Below, in pieces: positions 47,589 to 60,000 of a DNA stretch of 60,000 nucleotides. The DNA is taken from contig NC_087073.1 of the NCBI RefSeq assembly GCF_026151205.1, positions 6,657,001 through 6,717,000 on the forward strand, in the 5' to 3' direction. Each line of letters begins with the position of its first letter. The first letter of the stretch is position 1. The DNA is from Bolinopsis microptera (lineage: Eukaryota > Ctenophora > Tentaculata > Lobata > Bolinopsidae). A model generated the notes under the pieces. That model did no database searches and had not been told where the DNA came from. It saw only the letters and a list, made by a program, of their open reading frames with translations. A program made the position numbers and the translations under genes.

Positions 47589-50500
47589 TCAGTGTCCTCC
47601 TCTGAAGCCACCACCTCCTCGACCACCCCTCATTCCTCCTGCACCCCTCATTCCCCCTCCTCCCCTCATTCCACCAGCCCCTCTCATTCCACCGCCTCCT
47701 CGCATTCCACCGCCTCCTCGCATACCTCCTCCGCCACGCATTCCTCCACCCCGCATTCCTCCACCACGACCACCACGGCCACCACGTCCGCCTCCTCGTC
47801 CTCGTCCACCCCATGATTTGGGGGATTTCGGACGCAGACTCTCAATGTCCTGTCTTTGTGGCAACAGTCTCGATTCTCTGAAGGTATAGGTTATGTTACA
47901 TGGCGTGGTTAAATCTTACTTTTTATCATAAAAATAAGTTAATAAAGTAAATATAGTTCCCCATAATATCTTCCCATAATATCTAACCTCGATTTGGGAG
48001 AAGGCACGTCCATCCAGCCAACCCCATCGATGCCCAATCCCCATGCCCATTTGACCAAAAATTGAGGAATAAATGTGCACAAATATTATCAGTACTCCAG
48101 TAGACATAGATATTATCAGTACTCCAGTAGACATAGTCTAGTACATGGTGCCACCGGGTTTTAAAGTTCTAAAATAATTAACTTTAATTTCACGTCGAAA
48201 AGATACGCAAATCAAATGAACGTCTAGAAAATCTGCCGCTAGACACCTTAAAATCGACTCGAAATCACAGCAATCTTTTAAAAAAGCAACGGTAAAGCAA
48301 GTACTATAATTCTTGTAAGGCTGAGCGTGATTATTTAACGTTATGGTGTTTAGTAGGGAGCATTACGGCTAAGGTACCAAAACCGTAATTGAGTTTCAAG
48401 ATGGTTACCCTAACTGCTGTAACCTCAAGGAAACAATACTGAGAAATGTGTTTTAAAATGAAAGCACTGTTTGTCACCTTGGTAATTTGAAATTGTTGCT
48501 AATCTGTCATAATCTCAAATTTTTCGTCTTAAAAGAAGAGCCGCAAATTCGAGACAAAATAATTAGGTAGGATATGCTTTCAGAAACTAACAATTATGCG
48601 GCAGTGGTTGAATTGTTCTATTCCCCAATATCTTATCAAATTACTGACAAATAACAGTGCAGTGGCTGGATTCTCCTTAGTCCTCGAAACATTGTGACCC
48701 TGAATCTGTGAATCTGCTTATACAACATGTGGACAATTTTACCTACAATCTGACCCTGAATCTGCCTCTGCTTATACAACATGTGGACAAGTTTCCCTAC
48801 ATTCTGACCCTGAATCTGCCTCTGCTTATACAACATGTGGACAAGTTTCCCTACATTCTGACCCTGAATCTGCCTCTGCTTATACAACATGTGGACAAGT
48901 TTCCCTACAATCTGACCCTGAATCTGCCTCTGATTATACAACATGTGGACAAGTTTCCCTACAATCTGACCCTGAATCTGCCTCTGATTATACAACATGT
49001 GGACAAGTTTCCCTACATTCTGACCCTGAATCTGCCTCTGCTTATACAACATGTGGACAAGTTTCCCTACAATCTGACCCTGAATCTGCCTCTGATTATA
49101 CAACATGTGGACAAGTTTCCCTACATTCTGACCCTGAATCTGCCTCTGATTATACAACATGTGGACAAGTTTCCCTACAATCTGACCCTGAATCTGCCTC
49201 TGATTATACAACATGTGGACAAGTTTCCCTACAATGAGTTAGAATGCTTGCTTCTACGAATTTGCTCTTCTACGCCCCTACGTTTAATAAAATAGTTGAA
49301 GAAGATACTAACTTGAAGTAACTGAGGTACTGGTCAGGATTGTAGTTGCTGGCAGATATCTCTGGTCCTACTGTCACCCAGCCTGCCCTTAAATTAGCAT
49401 CTGATCCGAACAGGTGTATCCTTCTCCTGCCCAGACAGAACCTGAACCAGAGACGTGTGTCAGAGCTAGACACGTGTGTCAGAGCTAGACACGTGTGTCA
49501 GAGCTAGACACGTGTGTCAGAGCTAGACACGTGTGTCAGAGCTAGACACGTGTGTCAGAGCTAGACTTTAGTAACACGTTACAATAAGTTAACATAGTAA
49601 CCGTCGCGTGGTGACTATGATAAGTATTTTAAAATCAATTTATACAGTAGTTTATAATATGTAGTTGAAGTAGTAGTATTAAGCCCTGTATTCAGCTACA
49701 GAAAATATTATAATCAGTCCTATTTCCTAATTAGACAGAATGATAATACAAAAAGTTAGTATTTGACGTACCGCTCCATGATTTTGAAGATCTCCTCTGG
49801 TTTTTGAGTACTGCCGTATGGTTTCTCCTCCTCTATGATGATGTCAATATCAATGTTTGCGTGTATGATGTGCCCGTCCGTGCTTCTCCTCACCGTGCCC
49901 TGCAGTTGTTTATAGTTAATTAATGAATATATTTCAATAGCGAAGTGAGGTTTTCCACAAAGCAACTAAGGAAAAATTCAAATACTCTGAACAAATTGTA
50001 ACATGTTAGGATTAGCCGCACATAGACAAGGTCATTAGAACAAAGCAATTCAGGAGTTCGCACTTTCCTATTTAAACACAAAAGTAATAGGCTCTTGAAT
50101 TGAAACCATCAAACAATTTAAGCCCCGATATCGTAAAAATGAGTCATAGAATGCTCTCACGGCTTTCAGCAAACGATTTGTGAAGGCGATACAGACCACA
50201 GACATTGCCGACAATCAGGCTCGGGTCAAGATATCGGCTAATTCGATTGGGATCGAGGATTCACTCCTTAATTTGACTTGGTGATATGGTGATATATCTC
50301 GCCCCGCCTATCTGATATAATGGACTATGGTACATCTTTGCAGTGAGGAATTTCATCATGGATATTCTGTACACGTGTGTGGGTGCCTACATTAACGTGT
50401 GTGGTACGTGGTGCCACCATTCTTTAAGCTCCTACAGTCTCTCCTCTTTCTATAAAATAAGTTATTAAAACACGGTCCCCTGTACAACGCGGATATGTTA

Positions 50501-52670
50501 CGATAAATCCTCCATCCGAATAACATTATATAGGGGATCACTGTACGTATAACTGTGAGACGGAAGCACAGTCTGCAGGAGCAAGTGCAGACACCACGGT
50601 AATGCTTTTGATGTTTATGTTGTTCCTATGTTTATGTAAAGTGTAAACTACAACTATTATTGACAGTTATCCCGAAACTCGTTCCAAACGCTATCACGCT
50701 CTACACGACCGACTGTCAAAACTCTAAAACAGGTCTAATACAAGCTGCAGAGTGCAGGGAGGATCTACCAAGTACCAGCTACCTATGTGACTTATGTTGA
50801 GTTTCGTCAAGACTTGACGGATCCATCACATCTTCTGACCACCCCATATTACGGAGTAAAGTCTCGCTCGTTGCGCCAGCACAGCAGAGAGTTCATATTT
50901 GGAGGAGTATATCCCCTGAACGGCGGCTTATTGGGGAGAGACAACATTGATTTTGTGAGCTTATCTTTGAAGTGCTCCAGATCTTGAAGGACATTCAGAT
51001 GGTAGGGATTGCATTCCACAATTTAGGTCCCTGGACTGCAAATGAGTTGTCAAACATGGTGAGGTTTGCCGTTGAACTGGTTCTACGTTTTGATGGAATT
51101 ACTGGCTACTGCAAGGTTTTCAAGCCTTGGGCGTAAAACAAATAGAACGTTCAGATCATTGCTGGTGTTTCCGTGGAGGATTTTCCACATAATATGGAGA
51201 ATGATCAATCACTCCCGCCTTCGTTGAAGAGACATCAGAGATAGATAGACCAGGCGATCCCAGTAGTGGATATCGCGCATTCCTGATATTCTGGCGGTGA
51301 ATGCTTTCTGTACACTCTCCAGTTCTTGGATATCGCTGATTTTTGAGGGATGCCATAATGCAAATGGCCAGCAATATTCAATCAGACTTCGAACCATTGA
51401 TTTGTATACCTTTTTGGATGACCCACTGGATTCTTGCACGGATTGACCAGAATGACAACTTACAAACACTTCGGAACCGGGAGAGTTGAGGTGCAGCAGA
51501 CTAGAATCTCGGGAACACAAACCCGGAATATGGTAGTCGTGTATGGCCCGGTTATTAAACCCCGGTATGTGTAAACAAAATCTGTGCAAGATAAACAGCT
51601 AGAATTAAGAGGGGTCGTGGTGCGCGCGGCATGGTTCACAGAGCGCGCACGAAATTTGTGTGCTTATTCGATACAAAATTGTACTTTGGACATTAAAACA
51701 ACGTTTAGATCTAGCGCGCGCTGTACTTCAGGGAATAATTGCCCATGGCCGAATTGATTTCTATATTATTGATGTTTTGACTTTTAAGTGAACCCCTAAA
51801 CAACTATTTGATAAACACGGAATAGAAATCAGTTCTAAAGCATCAAATTTATGTTATCGAATCGAAGTCAGCTCTCTTTACTATTAGCCTAATTTTGCAT
51901 GGTGGCATGACAGCGGTGTGTTGATTGTTGGAAGTCGAACCTTATCTGATATCTCTTAACATAATATATCACGATTTTGAGCTGAATGTCGAACATAAAT
52001 TGGGGGCATAATCTGTCGTACACAGTTGCGTTAAGGTTACACGTTGTACATCTTACGGTAGTGTACAATGTGTGGATTAACTGATGTTAGAATAATTTTA
52101 ATACTGATAACAAAGAAAGTGCTCAAGATTCCCGAAACTCACAGCGTCCCAGAGGACAATTTTATACATTTTATAGGACATATTATACCACCATATTTAA
52201 GGGTGTGCAGTTTAAACAGGAACTTTTAACGTATGTGAATGAGTCACAGGTATTAATTCACATGAACATTTATCCATTATAGTCGAAAATATAAGTAGAC
52301 GTTTTGTAAGTCTTAATTTTGTAAGTCTAGCAAAAGGGCAGTTAGTCCTATAAGTAGACAAAGCCCACAACAAGTTACTTGATACCCGTTTCCCTGACAT
52401 GGTAACTGCAAAAAGTATTAAAGTCAAATCTCGTTAAAAATATTAACGAGGTAACCTTACCTTGATTCCCATAAGACAGTGCTCCTTGGTATGTTGAAAC
52501 AGTGCTTTCGGCTCTAAATACGACGTATTTCCAGGTTTGTTCTTGTTGGTTTTAATCCAACATATATCTTCACACCTCCTGTAGCCCCACCTTCTCAGAC
52601 ACTCCCGGCCCTCGTCTAGTCCCTCCGCAGAACCACACCAGATAAAAACAAAGGACGGGTTCCCAGCCAG
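47589..52670 (-). CDS. METTL14: METTL14, m6A methyltransferase subunit, 5'-partial
   Basis: METTL14 is the non-catalytic RNA-binding partner of METTL3 in the nuclear N6-methyladenosine writer. The last four exons are present: 52670-52461, 49899-49772, 49441-49313 and 47877-47589, joined in phases 0, 2 and 2. Diagnostic blocks read [87 protein letters not shown] and [12 protein letters not shown]. The C-terminus is an RGG tail of about 65 residues with repeated GGMRGGGG units ending FRGGH, as in the animal protein's RGG tail that binds RNA. The N-terminal half, including the degenerate EPPL site, is not in the window to the right of 52670; its exons probably lie beyond 60000 or in unreadable repeat sequence. 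Introns carry minisatellites and a LINE remnant. Confidence 0.95.
48697..49236. repeat. 54-bp minisatellite in the last METTL14 intron
   Basis: About ten units of 54 bases containing CTGACCCTGAATCTGCCTCT and ATACAACATGTGGACAAGTT. Two polymorphic sites (C/A in CTTATAC, T/A in ACATTCT) are shared between units in mixed combinations. Because 54 is a multiple of three, long open frames exist on both strands; neither has splice or start support. Confidence 0.9.
49453..49567. repeat. 19-bp minisatellite next to a METTL14 splice acceptor
   Basis: Six units of ACGTGTGTCAGAGCTAGAC. On the minus strand the array ends 11 bases before the acceptor of the exon starting at 49441, so its sequence supplies the upstream branch-site region. 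Confidence 0.85.
50840..51590 (-). pseudogene. LINE (non-LTR retrotransposon) reverse transcriptase remnant
   Basis: The minus-strand translation contains the thumb region typical of jockey/CR1-like reverse transcriptases: [20 protein letters not shown], then [20 protein letters not shown] and a [17 protein letters not shown] motif. The same frame continues through several stop codons with [17 protein letters not shown] and, near the end, [19 protein letters not shown], the usual C-terminal pattern. It is truncated at the 5' side and inactive. It lies in an intron of METTL14 in the same orientation. Confidence 0.8.
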
Positions 52671-52769
52671 CTGAAATATGGAAAATATGTGGTTGAAAAT
52701 ATGAGGAGGATTGTAAATATGTCTTAGAGAAAGTTAACGTACGGTTGGGTAACATGTTTTTCTTATCAA

Positions 52770-54236
52770 AAAATAATATTGATAAAACTTTCCTTCCCAT
52801 AATTCATTTTAATAATATTTTTTATCGCCATCAGTACATATTTCATTTCTAACCCTGCTCCCGATATAAAGGTTTAGGTTAGATTAAGACGGCTTGCGTA
52901 TAAACAGTCCACCCTAAAATCTGAAGCAATCGATTAAATGGAAACAGACAAAATCAATATTCTGTATATCTCAAGATAACTTGCTAATCAGAACCGCAAC
53001 GGACCTACTCTAAAATTGAACGGAGAAAAGAAATAAACAATCAGCAGGTCATTTAAAACCACGGTTTTGGTGTGACCTTAGTTCATCCATTGTGGGGAAA
53101 TTATTTTTCAATTGTTAAATGCAAATATTACTTTTTACCAATCAATTTGAATACGAAGTGTGAGTAGCGTGGAAGCAACATGTAAGAAACAAAAAGTGCA
53201 GTCGTTATAAACATTAAAACTAAAAATGTTGATATAAGGTTTATTATGAGTCCAATGGACTTCCATAATCGAGCTTCTAAATCACTCTACAGTCGATATT
53301 CGGAGATTGTTACAAAAAGGGCCCCTACAGTTGAAAGCCAAGGTTGTCATCATCGATGTGATTTACCGGACAGCTGAAAATCCGTGAATCAAACCCCCCA
53401 TTACATAGGGGTATAGAGAATGCACCTCTAGACTAGATATTGGCGAAAAACAGTCTCGATCTACGTGATAATGACGCTATCTTACTAAAAAAGAAAAGTC
53501 GAGACAGAATGCTAATCTTCTGCGGATGTGTATCTAACCGTCACTCATTTTTACAAGACAACACTTACGCGGCTCAACCCATTAACTAGCAGCCTAATTC
53601 CGCAAAAACATCCCGAAAAAAGACCATAATACACCCCGCTTGTATACTCTTTTTGCGACTGGGTTTCCCAGTGCTTTTAAATCTCTCCAAGTCGGCAGAA
53701 AACATACTAAAAATTGGCCACGGAATAGGAACAGAGTAGTGATGTTAAGAGCCAAAATTATGGACCCCAGAGTGGTGTCAAAAACGCAATTAATAGGGAA
53801 TAATTATTTATTAGTCTCTTGAATCATGACAACTATTTTATGGTATACGGGTACCTGCAAGTAACTAAAATAGGAAGTTGAGTCAGATTTCTCCGTTAGG
53901 TCAAGGGAGAAGTTAGTTGCGCCATCGACAGTGATCCGCGCGTGCCTACTACGTAGTAAGGTTTTTTACAATTTTAGCGCTAATTTCGCCAGCACCATTT
54001 TCTTTCCAACAAATAGATATTAAGTATCCCTTCCCCACATCGATTGCAACAAAAATTGGTAATGCTTACTCAAAGACTTACAGGAAAGTGTCGCCGAAGA
54101 ATTTTCAATGCTATCCAACCATCAGACATTATGTACACAGCTAAAAGGCCAGCGTAATTTGCTCCATTTTTGATCACTAAATCACTCCGATATCCACCAA
54201 AATTTTCGGCGGGGGGGGGGTGGGGGGGGGGGGGGG

Positions 54237-54279
<43 letters not shown>

Positions 54280-57200
54280 GGGGGGGGGGGGGGGGGGGGG
54301 AGGGGGGGGGGTGAGTGGGACAGTTGTGAAATGCCTATAATTGGATAGGTCTTTCGCCCACCAATTTTTGTCAAAATTATGCTCATTCAAAGAACGAAGA
54401 ATATATCCAATAATACGACTAAAAATCAACAAATTCTTGGTCAAATTTGGTTGACGGATGTTACTCGATCTAAATTTCATCGAAGATAGCGCGCCGCCCT
54501 TAATTGTTAATCTTGAGACATGTCAATTCATGGCACTCGGCGCGGCACAGTAGCGAAATCACGTCGATCTAGTCGGATGTGAGTAGGCCTCATTGATTGC
54601 GCGGCGCGGCACAGTAACGCATCGCGCTACAACGCACGCGCGCGCTGTTCTTCTCGATAATGTTATGGCCTTATGGCACGAGCTACGAAGTAGCGCCCGC
54701 CGGAGCCAGATCATGTAACAATGGTCAAAAATTTGGTCAAATAACGCGATTGTCAAGCGCGATGCACTACTGTGGTCGCAGCGCGCATCAAATAATTGCT
54801 TGACTACGCAACCACGTATGCGAATCGGTCGAGATTCGAAGATGACATCGTGAATCAAATTACGCGAGTTTTACCATTGTACTCGTGCTTAGATGGTTAG
54901 TACTTCAATTAAGCCGTCAGCACCCAATTCAAATATGGCAACCTATGCTAGAAAGCTCACTTTTATTAGCTTTTCAAAGAAGGGCGTATGGACAAATTTA
55001 GATCTAAGTGTGAAAATTCTCCCACAGTCTCCTAGAAAACAATGGATACATGTAAAAAAATTTGACCCAGTCCGTGCATGTATTTATTATTATAAATGCA
55101 TTTGCATTACCCCCTAAGGTATAGGGATCGAGCGCAATTTGCTTTTCTATGAGTTAATAATTGGGTAGTGTTTACGGATTTGGTATCAGATTGGAGGAGT
55201 TAGTGGGTTTCTTCGAATAGTCGATTCAGGACGCAGGCTAGAAAATTCTTTGTATCGTGACTGTTTGCGACCCCCACGTCATTTCTCGACTGATCGATAA
55301 TATATCGAACCTGACGATTACAGGTGGAGCCGCGCGCCCTTGTTCGTAGTGCGCGCGGGGTCATACAACGTACTGATGAGCCATTCCTATAGCACTTGTA
55401 TGAAAGAAAATTCACGTGACAGTTCTAGTGTAGAGTGATTCATCATCATCCAGAAATTATTGGATAAGTTTACCGGAGAGTAAAAAAATTATTCATCAAT
55501 GGTTTACGATGTCAACCCATCGAGATCGTTGCTCTTCGAAGCAGAGCGACGATCGACGTGATCGACGAAGCGAAGCAAGAATTGCTCAGACAGATATCGC
55601 CGCTGCTCGTGCGCCGGATGCCGCGTCCGAAGCGCGCGAATTCCTGCCAATAGTCATCTGCATTATGATAATTAAATATTAATAAAATTCTTAACACCTT
55701 CTAGTAACTACACAGACTCAATACAATCTCATTCGCAAGTAACCTACCACATTCCCCCGCGCACACGGGCCGCCAAGTGTGTCGCCTGTCAACACAAAAT
55801 AAACCTCATATTTGGCATCGCTCGACCGCCAACCGGAAGGCAGATTATCATTAATCGAGCGCGGGTGTACGGACCCCAGCATAAAATTACAAACCCCTCA
55901 CCTACTGATTACTCCCGCGTGACAGCCATCTTCTGACGGATATTATGCCCGTCATAAACTTATGCTTCTAAGTAGCCGCGCCCTTTCTTCTCGAAATGGC
56001 CCGACGGCCACGAGCTCGAAGTAGCGCGGCTGCCGGGCCATATTCAAAATTAATCAATGGTCAATAGTGCATCGCGCTTACAAGACTTCATTATCCTTGA
56101 GCAATACATTAAATTTCGTGAATGTGTAATGATGTAAAACCTAATAGCGAATATTTAATCTTATCTATTGGTCCAAAGTTTAATTCAAACGAAGACAGAC
56201 AATATATTTATCTCTCTCTGCTGTCTGTTCAAAACTCTAATAGACAAACGCAATAGCAAAATGAACGTCTCTGGTGCATCACCCGCGTAAGTGTAACGTT
56301 ACCACGCATTACAATCAATGTCCGATTCTCAAAGTAAGCTCCTTAGTAAATTTTTTAATTACAACATGGCGGCATTCACTTACCCAAAACCCAACTCACA
56401 GCGATAATAACAATGAGCATACCCATTATTAAATATCATCGATCTCACACTACCACACCAAACATCTGGTCTCTCTCAATTTCGCTACTTCTCTCGCGCA
56501 CTGCATACAAACTGGATGAAGAAAAGTACAGCATTGCAAGACACACTTACACATATCATGACAAGACCTTAGCTTATATATCTCTAGCGTGGCCTCTCGC
56601 ACAGAACCTGTCATTCCTGCGGACTAAGTCTCTAGCTATTCCTATTCGGATTTTAGATTTTAACATGCGCCGGGTGCAACATCACGAGTCGTCGCAGCGT
56701 CCTTGTTCCACTGTTGTTATTAAAACCTCACAAATTCCTGATTTTGTGCGATTAAATGAACAAAAACAATTATATAATAACGTGGCCTGATGTCATTATA
56801 ATTGTGACGTCGCGGTGAATCAATTGTGTGCGATCATAATTTACTGGCACAATTGACCAAATTAAAACGGCTATGATTTTTGGAGCTTAAGGCGCGTTTG
56901 CGACAGCCAGCTAGCGATCTTTTGACTTCTTGTAGTTGTCTAAGGTGTTACAACCTAACCAGGACGCGCGCCGATGAGGTTGGACTCGATCTGCCGGGTC
57001 CCCACTTATTCAACAATATTTTCGACAATATCTCGAAGGTCGAAATTTAACGGGGTGAAACTCATAAATTCTTATGAATAATCACCCGTGAAATCACTTC
57101 GATCTATGACACCAATTCTAAAGTTCTTGTACAACGAGAGAAACAAGCAAGCTAGAATATAATGAAAATATGAAGTATAAAAATACTCGAATATTGATTA

Positions 57201-58400
57201 AAGCCATACATTTTATATAATTAGTATACTATCAAGAATAATAAAAAGTAATGCCGCGAGTTTATATATCTACTACAACTCACCACCATCCTATCAAGCT
57301 GTATATGAAATTCTTCCACATAAACATTGATCATTGCAATTTGTCGCGATCCGGTCCTTAAATCCCAAGTCTAAAATCCTTGTATATAACTATAATGTAC
57401 AATATGACATTATCGTAGCGCGATTAGCCAATAACTACAAAGAGTGGTTACTCGCGCTACGAGCGCCATCCAAAATAAGCTTACCGCAACCTACTTATAT
57501 CCAGTAGCGAAGACAATGAGCTAGAGCTTCAAAAGAGACATATCAAGTTTAACCCATCGCGAGAGCGAAGCGTCGTGAAACAAAACTTTCTGAAGTCGAA
57601 ATAAATACTCATTTCTGGCTCATACAAAAGAGCGTAATCAAGTAATACAAACTTGATACACTTAGGCAGTTTTTTAGTTCCACATAGTTAGCATATTGTT
57701 AATTTTGTGAAGGCGTCTTAGTTTAAAAATAAAAACTCATTTGTAAAAATTTTGAACTAGATAATGACGATGTAAACAAAACACATAACACCATACTATT
57801 TTGTTCACAACTCTATCTCTAGGCATAACTTCAAATAGATAGCATCAAACTAACTGTCACTACAATGATAATCAGAATAGCAAATACGCTCAACACTACA
57901 TAATATTTCTAGTCAGTCTACTCCAGATACTAGTTCTCAGTTGGAAAGTACTTCACTCAAAGATTTATCCAAAACGGCGATATACCTACCGTTAGTTCAA
58001 TACACAGCATCACCATCATGTGCGCTTAGGCTATACCCAAGCAGAACAGTAGTTTATCTGAGCGAATCAAGTATTTTCACCTAGCATAGCCCAGTTGAGA
58101 TAGTCCTACGCGTAACAATACTGCGTGACGCGCTTGTTGTCGCTCGCTTACTGGTAGATGCATAATTAGCGAAGAGCTGGCTACATGCGTGCTTCTTGAC
58201 CGAAAGCACAAAATGCAAGTCTCGTTTATCCAACACTCTATTATCAAAAATAGGTGACAATGTTAAAAGTGCAGTTTTACTAGTGCGGAGAACTATCACA
58301 TTTCATCAAAGCTTGGCAGAAATAACTTAGCCCCCTATCTTAGAACAAAGCATAAATCGTATATCACTACAAATAAATCAATACCGCCTGTAAACAAACC
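52770..58400 (-). mobile_element. Modular repeat element, copy 2 (inverted)
   Basis: This block matches 36240-40668 in reverse order. Examples are ACTTTCCTTCCCATAATTCA near 52785, the AATTGATAATTGTC-type ends, the sequence around CTGTAGGGGCCCCTTTT near 53320 (copy 1 at 40170), and ACAACGAGAGAAACAAGCAAGC near 57130 (copy 1 near 37090). It is longer than copy 1 by about 1.2 kb, partly from a G tract (54210-54311) and unmatched sequence near 56350-56850. It lies upstream of the METTL14 exons and may occupy an intron of that gene. Confidence 0.6.
54210..54311 (+). repeat. 100-base near-pure G tract
   Basis: An almost uninterrupted run of G with a few T and A. It is absent at the matching point of copy 1 (about 39386), where the flanks TTTTTCGG and ACAGTTGTG abut. 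It could be a real microsatellite expansion, or a sequencing or assembly artefact. Confidence 0.8.
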
Positions 58401-58639
58401 ATAACAGCAAAAACCCCTATACACGATTCAACATTATTTCTTAATCAGGGTCGTCTCTGCAAAAACCAAAACACACAACCTGTCACGTTGAGCGGCGCGC
58501 TCTGAATAAAAAGTTAAGATGAACGCTACCAAAACCTTCTATTTGAAAATAATGGCGTTTGACTAAGCTTAAAATGCGAAGATTGATTATCGGAGATGCG
58601 CGTCGTCGTAGGATGCCAATACAATGGCTTTGTAGTCTA

Positions 58640-60000
58640 TATTTACAGTAATATATAAAACGCCTAGATACCTTGGATTGATAGTAAGTATCAATTTTTA
58701 CTGCGATTATTATAAGGACCATATTTTCCAGCTACTATCTCCACAGCAACTAGCACATCTTGAATGATCATAATGTGTCGTACTTTTCCAAACAAAAATA
58801 TTAAATAACTTTAAATCTTTCTATGTCAAGACTAAAAATACAAATATGCCGCAGAAGCATCTCGCCTACAAGCGCCGTCACGCAGTATATAAACACACTT
58901 AACTCAGAGGCTAGCTAGGTTAAACTCAAAAACTGATTCTGCGCCACAAAAAAAACTCATACCCACTCCCTTGGATAGCCATAGGCAACTCGTCTTGATG
59001 ACGATTGTTGAAAGTCGTCCAATCATCTAAAGAGTCGTTTAGGCTATACAAGAAATTTCTGTTTTATCGCCGAAACATGCACAAAGCTGCAATCTATCAC
59101 AGATACGCAAAAGCATAAGTCTGAAACATGTTCTAACAAGCGCTTATACATATTCTAATTATTTGAGAGCATCTTTTATCATAGACACATCCTTGATGAC
59201 ACCACTGATCACACAAAAGTCTATGCACTTCTAGAATGCGTCTTAACAGAATAGCTGTTTAAGTTTATTTTTACATCGTCATATATCTTATATCAAAATT
59301 AATTCAAAGATTTAATTTTAACATCATCCAAATATACAAATGGAATTAACAAACTCTAAATACAATTTGGTATAATTATTCTTTGTATTACTAAAGAATT
59401 TATTTCGAGACTCATAAAGTTTTGATTCCACGATGTCAAAATACTTCGCAAATCGCACTAAATCAATTACACGGTAGACGAATAATCAGCAAATATTGGA
59501 TGCGCGCGCGACCCTAGGTAGGTTCCGTCGCCTGACAATGTCATGGTTAGTACAGTTATTAGTTATACATATAATATTGCCTTTGAGTGACAGGACCGCG
59601 AAATTGGGCGCAAATTGATTCATTTTCTGTCGGAAAATAAACATATAAATGAAATAATAAACTGCGCCCTTACTTTACTATATACTTAACTATTATACTA
59701 ATAGGATAACTTAAGCTTATAAATCTATATTAAGTAAATTTAATAATATTATCAAATCATTACTTGCTTGTTTCTCCTTCTTTGTAACAAGCAAATTAGA
59801 ATTTATAAGCTCGATGTCGAATATAACAGGGTGATAACACCATAAAATTTAATAGTTATCAAAGACCCGTTATTTCAGACTTCGATATTTTACTAAAATT
59901 CATCTAGTTTCAATATTTTATTGGACCGTCCGTACGAGTTCAAACTCGGCCGCGCGTCCTGTAAGGTTGTAAACGCAACAGCAACTACAAGATAGGTCGA
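58640..60000 (+). mobile_element. Modular repeat element, copy 3 (direct, cut by window end)
   Basis: Similarity to 36250-37320 runs in the same orientation, for example TAAACTGCGCC with flanking text near 59658 (copy 1 at 36990) and GGATGCGCGCGCGACCC near 59498 (copy 1 at 36847). Most differences are one-base insertions or deletions. It is head-to-head with copy 2, separated by about 240 bases of sequence not seen in copy 1. Confidence 0.6.

Noticed and set aside
47565-47816. Plus-strand Ser/Thr-rich frame
   Set aside because: It is the antisense shadow of the METTL14 RGG tail.
47988-48013. Small 5' exon (MDVPSPKS) for a separate short RGG protein
   Set aside because: Its phase fits, but the 49313-49441 exon joins the RGG exon in phase and restores METTL14 order, which is the better explanation.
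48636-49295. Long open frames on both strands (18-residue repeat proteins)
   Set aside because: They come from a 54-bp minisatellite whose unit is a multiple of three. They lie in a METTL14 intron and have no splice or start support.
54070-54480. Proline-rich open frames
   Set aside because: They arise from the poly-G tract read on the minus strand; no gene.
56413-56790. 125-codon open frame in modular element copy 2
   Set aside because: It has no similarity I recognise, is not matched in copy 1, and lies in a region with suspected indel noise.

Overview
This window is animal nuclear DNA. The genes are split by GT-AG introns of about 0.1 to 3 kb, intergenic DNA is AT-rich, and minisatellites and non-autonomous DNA elements are common. 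The best-preserved proteins are conserved eukaryotic or animal families: ESS2/DGCR14, METTL14 with an RGG tail, homocysteine S-methyltransferase, a Golgi-type carbohydrate sulfotransferase, and a secreted GCC2/GCC3 plus kringle protein. Two divergent rhodopsin-like GPCRs and a plant-type C2 phospholipase D suggest an invertebrate, perhaps an early-branching one such as a cnidarian. The sequence alone does not fix the phylum.

Layout. Left (1-15.2 kb): the 3' exon of a homocysteine S-methyltransferase (+), a tRNA-derived SINE, an unrecognised four-exon gene (+) with a LURP-one-like gene (-) inside its second intron, then nine-exon ESS2 (+) with a GPCR (-) inside its seventh intron. Middle repeat block (18.0-24.5 kb): a large interrupted palindrome of nested TIR elements with no coding capacity. 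Centre (24.9-36.0 kb): C2-PLD (+) converges on the cysteine-rich/kringle gene (-), which is divergent from a second GPCR (+). Right (36.2-60 kb): a modular repeat element, an eight-exon sulfotransferase (-), a TIR element carrying a 58-bp satellite, the 3' half of METTL14 (-) with minisatellites and a LINE remnant in its introns, then two more diverged copies of the modular element in head-to-head orientation up to the window end.

How the genes relate. There is no operon logic. ESS2 belongs to the spliceosome and METTL14 to the nuclear mRNA m6A methyltransferase, so both act on RNA, but nothing suggests co-regulation. Both GPCRs share odd family features (no DRY, no CWxP, a VCN motif in TM6), which points to a lineage-specific receptor family. 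The C2-PLD lacks catalytic residues in both HKD motifs and reads as a pseudoenzyme. It also has a local reading-frame break.

Caveats. Exon models come from reading frames, splice phases and remembered family similarity, with no alignment or transcript data. The last 7 kb differ from the upstream copy mainly by small insertions and deletions and contain a 100-base G tract, so assembly noise there is possible.
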